A DNA stretch of 37,806 nt from Pleurocapsa sp. CCALA 161 (GTDB lineage Bacteria; Cyanobacteriota; Cyanobacteriia; Cyanobacteriales; Xenococcaceae). The first letter of the stretch is position 1; each line of letters begins with the position of its first letter. The translations under genes were made by a program, and so were the position numbers. Under the pieces are notes generated by a model. It saw only the letters and a program-made list of their open reading frames with translations. It did not search any database and was not told the origin of the DNA. Shown here piece by piece: positions 33,501 to 37,806 of this stretch. The stretch spans positions 1-37,806 of the forward strand of contig NZ_PVWF01000051.1 in NCBI RefSeq assembly GCF_003003995.1, written 5' to 3'.

Positions 33501-33881
33501 ATGCTACAGCTAGATCGCAAATATATTCTGGTTATTGAAGTTGCTAAAGATATTCGCGAAATTATTAAACGCAGCTTGGGACACATGGCAAATTGGCAAG
33601 TGTTTTCAGTAAACACAATCGCTGAAGGATTGACTTTAATTCAAACACAGCAACCCAATGTAATTTTACTCGAAGCTGACTTATTAGACCACAGCGATTG
33701 CCATATTTGGCAACAGCTACAAACTACTGCTTCTGAGCAGTCTATTCCCCTAATCTTTATGGCAGCGAGAATTAGATCCATGGATCGACTTCGATTTGAG
33801 GAACTTGGTGCTGTATCGGCGATCGCCAAACCTTTTGAGCCACAAGAATTGGTAGAGGCGATCGCTCAACTATTAAAGTAA
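33501..33881 (+). CDS. Degenerate receiver (pseudo-receiver) protein
   Basis: The 126-residue protein has the CheY fold pattern, but key residues are changed. The phospho-acceptor Asp is replaced by Glu (E58 in VILLEADLLD), the N-terminal acidic pair is reduced to E13 next to Val, and the switch Thr/Ser is Ala (A88 in FMAAR). The lysine is kept (K110 in AKPF). A Glu at the acceptor site often mimics the phosphorylated state, so the protein may be locked active. No output domain is present. It has its own island box, lies divergent from the DHOD-like operon, and is 83 nt upstream of the phosphoribosyltransferase gene. Confidence 0.88.
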   Translation: MLQLDRKYILVIEVAKDIREIIKRSLGHMANWQVFSVNTIAEGLTLIQTQQPNVILLEADLLDHSDCHIWQQLQTTASEQSIPLIFMAARIRSMDRLRFEELGAVSAIAKPFEPQELVEAIAQLLK

Positions 33882-33903
33882 TTTTGGTTACACATCATCA
33901 CGA

Positions 33904-33935
33904 CTCATAACTTCCTCAAAACTGCCAACTATAGT
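33904..33935 (+). promoter_or_regulatory. Island box 5 and -10 upstream of the phosphoribosyltransferase-ftsH operon
   Basis: CTCATAACTTCCTCAAA at 33904-33920, followed after 9 nt by TATAGT at 33930-33935. Identical to box 3. The ATG at 33965 is 44 nt past the box, the same distance as for NDH-2. Confidence 0.7.
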
Positions 33936-33964
33936 GGGAATTAATCTTGAGATTGGTAAAAATC

Positions 33965-34651
33965 ATGAAACCAGTTTTTTCTAATAGACGAGAAGCAGGA
34001 AAAAAATTAGCCCAAAAACTTACCGCCTATGCTAATCATCCTCAAGCAATAGTATTGGGACTACCTCGTGGTGGCGTACCTGTGGCTTATGAGATTGCCA
34101 AAACTTTAAATCTTCCCTTGGATGTTTGTTTGGTCAAAAAATTAGGACTACCTAACAATCCAGAAACAGCGATGGGTGCAGTTGTCGAAGATGAACTGTT
34201 GCCTGACTACTGTGGCAACATTACTATAATTAATCAAAACACGACACAAATTCACGGAGTCAATTCAGAACAGCTAAGAGCGATCGCTGCTCAAGCAAAA
34301 GTCGAATTAAGATGGCGCGATCGCTGTTATCGAAGCTTTCGTCCCCTGCTAAAAATTTCGCAGCATATTGTTATTATCGTTGATGATGGTATTGCTACGG
34401 GTCAAACTATGGAGGCTGCGGTAACTGTTTTGCGACGGCATAAGCCAAAGAAAATTATCATTGCTACTCCCGTAGCATCAAAGTCAGCTATAGAACAATT
34501 AGCAACTCAGGTAGACGACTTTATCTGTTTAATAAAACCAAAATATTTAGGTGCAGTGGATTTTTGCTATGAGGATTTTACTCAAACAACAGATCGAGAA
34601 GTGTGCGATTTACTTTCTCAAATGTCTTACAAGACTTTAGTAACGTCTTAG
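33965..34651 (+). CDS. Phosphoribosyltransferase-family protein
   Basis: The product (228 aa from the ATG at 33965; a TTG lies 18 nt further up) is a type-I phosphoribosyltransferase fold protein: [15 protein letters not shown] at the start, [14 protein letters not shown], and the PRPP loop [13 protein letters not shown] near 133-145. It belongs to the stand-alone group annotated as predicted phosphoribosyltransferases, whose substrate is not known. A similar domain occurs in mycobacterial Rv0571c, a member of the hypoxia-induced DosR regulon. It lies 31 nt upstream of ftsH and the two are surely one operon, headed by an island box. Confidence 0.88.
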   Translation: MKPVFSNRREAGKKLAQKLTAYANHPQAIVLGLPRGGVPVAYEIAKTLNLPLDVCLVKKLGLPNNPETAMGAVVEDELLPDYCGNITIINQNTTQIHGVNSEQLRAIAAQAKVELRWRDRCYRSFRPLLKISQHIVIIVDDGIATGQTMEAAVTVLRRHKPKKIIIATPVASKSAIEQLATQVDDFICLIKPKYLGAVDFCYEDFTQTTDREVCDLLSQMSYKTLVTS

Positions 34652-34682
34652 TCATTGCCAAGCTACACCAGGAGTAATAGAT

Positions 34683-36623
34683 ATGTTTCAACACCAGAAT
34701 CCCAATCAAACATCACCATCGAATCAATGGCAATTGACTTTGATTTTAAGCGCGCTCTGCTTGATTTTATTTAGTTTATTCCTGACTCCATCATCAGCTA
34801 AGTCTCAATCCTACAGTAAGTTTATCAACTTAGTAGAGAGCGATCGCGTCGAGCAGGTAACTATTAGCCCCAATCGTCTTGAATATACTCTCAAATCAGA
34901 AGGATTTGCCGACAACTCGGAGCAGGTTTTTACTACAGTTCCAGTGACTCAAGATACAGAGTTACCGAAGATTTTGCGTCAACATCAAGTAGAATTTTCC
35001 GCAACACCTGCTAATAATGACACTTGGTTTTGGGGTTTTGTACAAGTATTATTTTTCCTCTTTTTGTTGGTCAATTTGGGCGGTCTGTTAATTGCTCGCC
35101 GTCAACAAGGCGGAGCAAGTCCTTTTGCTGTTGGTCGCAGCAACGCTCGTATTTACTCCGAAGGCAGTCTGGATGTTACCTTTGATGATGTAGCGGGAGT
35201 CGATGAAGCTAAGACAGAACTTTATGAAATTGTCGATTTTTTGCAAAACAAGACTAAATACGCTCTTTTAGGAGCAAAAATACCTAAAGGTGTATTGTTA
35301 GTAGGACCTCCAGGCACAGGCAAAACTTTATTGGCAAAAGCGATCGCAGGAGAAGCTGGTGTTCCTTTCTTCAGTATTTCTGGCTCGGAATTTATCGAAA
35401 TGTTTGTCGGCGTTGGTGCATCGCGGGTGCGGGATTTATTCGAGCGCGCTAAAAAACAAGCCCCAGCAATAGTCTTTATCGACGAACTAGATGCCTTGGG
35501 TAAGTCTCGCGCCTCTGGTGGAGCTTTTATGGGCGGTAACGACGAACGAGAACAGACACTCAACCAGCTACTGGCAGAAATGGACGGGTTTGAACCCAAC
35601 ACAGGAGTAATTCTGCTGGCTGCTACTAACCGTCCCGAAGTTCTCGACCCTGCTTTATTGCGTCCTGGTCGTTTTGACCGTCAGATTTTGGTCGATCGCC
35701 CTGACAAGTCGGGAAGACTAGCGATATTAGAAGTTCACGCTAGAAATGTTAGTTTAGCCGAAGACGTGGATTTAGATAAATTAGCTGCTCGTACTCCTGG
35801 TTTTGCAGGGGCAGATTTGGCAAACCTGATTAACGAAGCTGCGCTGCTTGCTGCTCGAAATAATCGCTATGCGGTAACTATGGCAGATTTTAACGAAGCC
35901 TCTGAGAGAATCTTGACAGGATTGGAAAAAAGATCTCGGGTACTCAACGAAACTGAAAAGAAAACTGTGGCACATCATGAAGTCGGTCATGCGATCGTGG
36001 GGTCGTTGATGCCTGGAACGGATAGAGTCGAGAAGATATCCATTGTTCCTCGTGGTATTGGTGCATTGGGCTATACCCTCCATCTACCAGAAGAAGATCG
36101 TTTCCTAATGATGGAAGACGAAATTCGCGGTCGTATTGCCACTTTATTAGGAGGACGTGCTGCTGAAGAATTAATCTTTGGCAAAGTATCTACGGGCGCT
36201 AGCGACGATATTCAAAAAGCTACTGAGCTTGCTGAAAGATACATAACTCTCTATGGTATGAGCGATCGCCTGGGTCCCATTGCTTTTGAAAAAGTACAGC
36301 AGCAGTTTCTAGATGGTATGACTAATCCTCGTCGTCAGGTTAGCCCCAAAGTTGCCGAAGAAATCGACCTGGAAGTCAAAGCAGTAATTGATGGTGCATA
36401 TCAGACCGCTAAGACTACTCTTTTAGAAAACCGCGAACTATTGACCGCGTTAGCTCAAATTCTCTTAAAGCAAGAAGTTTTAGAAGGAGAACAACTGCGA
36501 TCGCATCTGGGTCAAGCTCAAAGAAACGATCTGGTAGATAAATGGTTGCAAACAGGAAAGTTAGCCCAAAATAATTTACTCGCTCCTGCTTTATCTCATA
36601 ACGGAAAAGCCTTAAAGAGGTGA
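34683..36623 (+). CDS. ftsH: ATP-dependent zinc metalloprotease FtsH
   Basis: FtsH is a membrane-bound hexameric AAA+ protease that degrades damaged membrane proteins and some regulators. The 646-residue product has two N-terminal membrane helices (about 18-35 and 114-138) around a periplasmic or lumenal domain, Walker A GPPGTGKT at 208-215, Walker B IVFIDE at 263-268, the second region of homology with [20 protein letters not shown], and the zinc site H432-E433-x-x-H436, with the third ligand in GASDDI. The zinc motif reads HEVGH where most FtsH proteins have HEAGH, and Walker B is followed by LDALG rather than IDAVG, so it looks like a divergent accessory paralogue. It is co-transcribed with the phosphoribosyltransferase and the next small gene. 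Confidence 0.95.
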   Translation: MFQHQNPNQTSPSNQWQLTLILSALCLILFSLFLTPSSAKSQSYSKFINLVESDRVEQVTISPNRLEYTLKSEGFADNSEQVFTTVPVTQDTELPKILRQHQVEFSATPANNDTWFWGFVQVLFFLFLLVNLGGLLIARRQQGGASPFAVGRSNARIYSEGSLDVTFDDVAGVDEAKTELYEIVDFLQNKTKYALLGAKIPKGVLLVGPPGTGKTLLAKAIAGEAGVPFFSISGSEFIEMFVGVGASRVRDLFERAKKQAPAIVFIDELDALGKSRASGGAFMGGNDEREQTLNQLLAEMDGFEPNTGVILLAATNRPEVLDPALLRPGRFDRQILVDRPDKSGRLAILEVHARNVSLAEDVDLDKLAARTPGFAGADLANLINEAALLAARNNRYAVTMADFNEASERILTGLEKRSRVLNETEKKTVAHHEVGHAIVGSLMPGTDRVEKISIVPRGIGALGYTLHLPEEDRFLMMEDEIRGRIATLLGGRAAEELIFGKVSTGASDDIQKATELAERYITLYGMSDRLGPIAFEKVQQQFLDGMTNPRRQVSPKVAEEIDLEVKAVIDGAYQTAKTTLLENRELLTALAQILLKQEVLEGEQLRSHLGQAQRNDLVDKWLQTGKLAQNNLLAPALSHNGKALKR

Positions 36624-36625
36624 AA

Positions 36626-36925
36626 ATGATGGAATTACATACAGCTAAAATCGAACAAATCGCTACACAGTTACTAGCAGGAATGCTGGCAAATCCTGAG
36701 ATTTACAGTCTTTATCCTAGGGTAAATAAAATTCATTGTCTCGATCCTACTGCCAAGAAAAAAGTTGGTAGAGAACAAGAAGAAGAACTAATCATGAAAG
36801 CAATCGTTATGGCAGAAACTCTTGTCACTAAGGTCGAAACTCAAATTCAACATCGCGATTATTTTCCTTCTCCCACAAGACCTGTGGCGATCGATCCCAT
36901 TCCCCAAGGTATTGCATCATCATAG
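36626..36925 (+). CDS. Small hypothetical protein translationally coupled to ftsH
   Basis: The start is one of two consecutive ATGs (36626, 36629); an AGAGG overlapping the ftsH stop serves as ribosome site, so translation is coupled. The product of about 99 residues is soluble and helical with a proline-rich end. I recognise no family, but the first part (IEQIATQLLAGMLANPEIY) looks like an adaptor-type helix pair. Coupling to ftsH suggests an accessory role, for example substrate delivery, which is inference. Confidence 0.6.
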   Translation: MMELHTAKIEQIATQLLAGMLANPEIYSLYPRVNKIHCLDPTAKKKVGREQEEELIMKAIVMAETLVTKVETQIQHRDYFPSPTRPVAIDPIPQGIASS

Positions 36926-37096
36926 GACGATATTAACGGGACTTAGAGACTTAAGTAGTTGGAGAGAAAGGAAATAAATAAATAATTGTCATGTTATTCC
37001 CTTTGTCATACTTGAGTGCGAGCCTTGGGCATCGTTCTAATTCGAGCCTAAAAAAATATAACCCTTAGAACACAATTTTAGATAAGGAGAAAGACA

Positions 37097-37288
37097 ATGG
37101 TTAAATTTCATCTAGGAAAATTTTTGGCTTTATTGTTAACAGGTTGTTTACTGGTTTCTTTGCCTCAAATAATAAATTACTTTGCTATGCACGATCCAGT
37201 TACTCATCAGCTTGAAAAAGCTCCCAAACAAATAGACAGTTGGCGACAAAGTGGATTCGCTATTATTACATCACAAAGGGCAAACTAA
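37097..37288 (+). CDS. Small putative lipoprotein or membrane-anchored protein
   Basis: The 63-residue product has a basic start, a hydrophobic segment at about 8-28 and a lipobox-like LLTGC (Cys at 17). A good AAGGAG site precedes the ATG. If processed at the Cys, only about 47 residues would remain, attached to the membrane; otherwise it is a single-helix membrane protein. No family is recognised. The next small membrane gene begins 3 nt after its stop, so both form a unit. Confidence 0.55.
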   Translation: MVKFHLGKFLALLLTGCLLVSLPQIINYFAMHDPVTHQLEKAPKQIDSWRQSGFAIITSQRAN

Positions 37289-37290
37289 AT

Positions 37291-37470
37291 ATGGCGCTCA
37301 TAAATCTTCTGAAGGCAATACTAATACTGTTTATTTTTACTTATATTTTCTGTTTAATATTGACTACCGACTTAGGCTTTGGTCCAGTTGCTAATGTTGC
37401 TTTGTACTTAGGCGGTGTGGTTTTGATAGGTTGGGCGAGTATAGCTTCTTTGAATATTTTTAACGATTGA
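37291..37470 (+). CDS. Small two-helix membrane protein
   Basis: From the ATG at 37291, 3 nt after the previous stop, the 59-residue product is almost wholly hydrophobic with two helices (about 4-24 and 32-52) joined by a short TTDLGFGP loop. The frame extends upstream to 37240, but that part overlaps the lipoprotein gene and is not hydrophobic in the same way, so the internal ATG is preferred. Such small proteins often modulate membrane complexes; no family is recognised. Confidence 0.5.
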   Translation: MALINLLKAILILFIFTYIFCLILTTDLGFGPVANVALYLGGVVLIGWASIASLNIFND

Positions 37471-37559
37471 GTGTCCTAGTCGCGGTTGAGTTTCTTGCTC
37501 TTACTCATAGAACAACTGAATCGCACGGGTTGCTTGTCAGTCCTAAGTTTTGCACAATT

Positions 37560-37748
37560 TTACAGTTCGATTGGCTTTTTTCTGATTTCCTTAAGTTGTG
37601 ACCAATGATCCCATAGGGCGATCGCATTTTTAGCATAGTCAGCAACTGAATATTCTCTAGGGGGTCGATCTGAATCGCCTAACCCCATTAAATCCATCGC
37701 GATCACCTGTCTACTTTGAGCGAGAATGGGACGTTGTTCAAACGAGGG
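37560..37748 (-). pseudogene. Alpha/beta-hydrolase fragment
   Basis: The minus strand from 37748 to a TAA at 37560-37562 encodes QVIAMDLMGLGDSDRPP followed by YSVADYAKNAIALWDHW. This is the conserved region before the nucleophile of alpha/beta-fold hydrolases (haloalkane dehalogenase-like group). The frame is closed upstream by a stop at 37749-37751, and the catalytic Ser, Asp and His parts are missing, so only about 62 of some 290 residues remain. Confidence 0.7.
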
Positions 37749-37806
37749 TTACAGTTGGAGGAAAAATCACTTGTTAAATAGTACATATGTTTTAAATTCC
37801 CTACGA

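Noticed and set aside
1-37806. tRNA or rRNA genes
   Set aside because: On reading the intergenic regions I saw no cloverleaf-like or rRNA-like sequence; a tRNA scan would be decisive.

Overview
The window looks like chromosomal DNA of a low-GC cyanobacterium. Evidence is the many HIP1 octamers (GCGATCGC), the NDH-1 subunits NdhF and NdhD of photosynthetic/respiratory type, the PxcA/CemA-family protein, an Rpp-type two-component set and the many IS630-type remnants. A Pleurocapsales-like or other large-genome, repeat-rich lineage is possible, but the sequence alone does not fix this.

Region 1 (1-14.1 kb, nearly all on the minus strand) handles membrane energy, protons and inorganic carbon. 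It holds an unknown partial gene, a PsiE-family protein, an exported protein with seven decapeptide repeats, a MATE exporter, NdhD, a Tat-exported beta-carbonic anhydrase, a CheY-like regulator, NdhF, a bestrophin-like channel, PxcA and a small unknown gene. Two HTH-only remnants of IS630-type transposases flank the ndhD/carbonic anhydrase segment, and a block of heptamer repeats separates it from ndhF.

Region 2 (14.2-20.2 kb, plus strand) starts with a MITE-like element with apparent target duplications. It continues with an OmpR-type regulator, a 39-nt palindrome, two tandem paralogous sensor kinases with differently altered H-boxes, and a DUF3102 protein with a decayed methyltransferase-like tail.

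Region 3 (20.2-25.1 kb) is mobile debris and small addiction/regulatory genes. It contains an IS630 fragment abutting an IS5 fragment, a ribbon-helix-helix gene, an XRE regulator with a clear inverted-repeat operator, a Phd/PIN toxin-antitoxin pair, and broken pieces of a TonB receptor, a membrane-fusion protein and another IS630 transposase.

Region 4 (25.1-37.5 kb) is the most interesting part. It resembles an anaerobic/redox-stress island: type-2 NADH dehydrogenase, a sensor kinase fused to an FCP1/NIF-type HAD phosphatase, its partner receiver, a universal-stress-protein remnant, L-lactate dehydrogenase, an Acg-like nitroreductase, a dihydroorotate-dehydrogenase-like flavoprotein, a degenerate receiver, a phosphoribosyltransferase, an FtsH protease and small membrane proteins. 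Five intergenic sites in this region, on both strands, carry a shared 17-bp box (consensus CTCATAASTTCCTCAAA). It consists of CTCA direct repeats 11 bp apart, each followed after exactly 9 nt by a -10-like hexamer. I read this as the promoter signature of an undescribed regulon covering the island. The window ends in an alpha/beta-hydrolase remnant.
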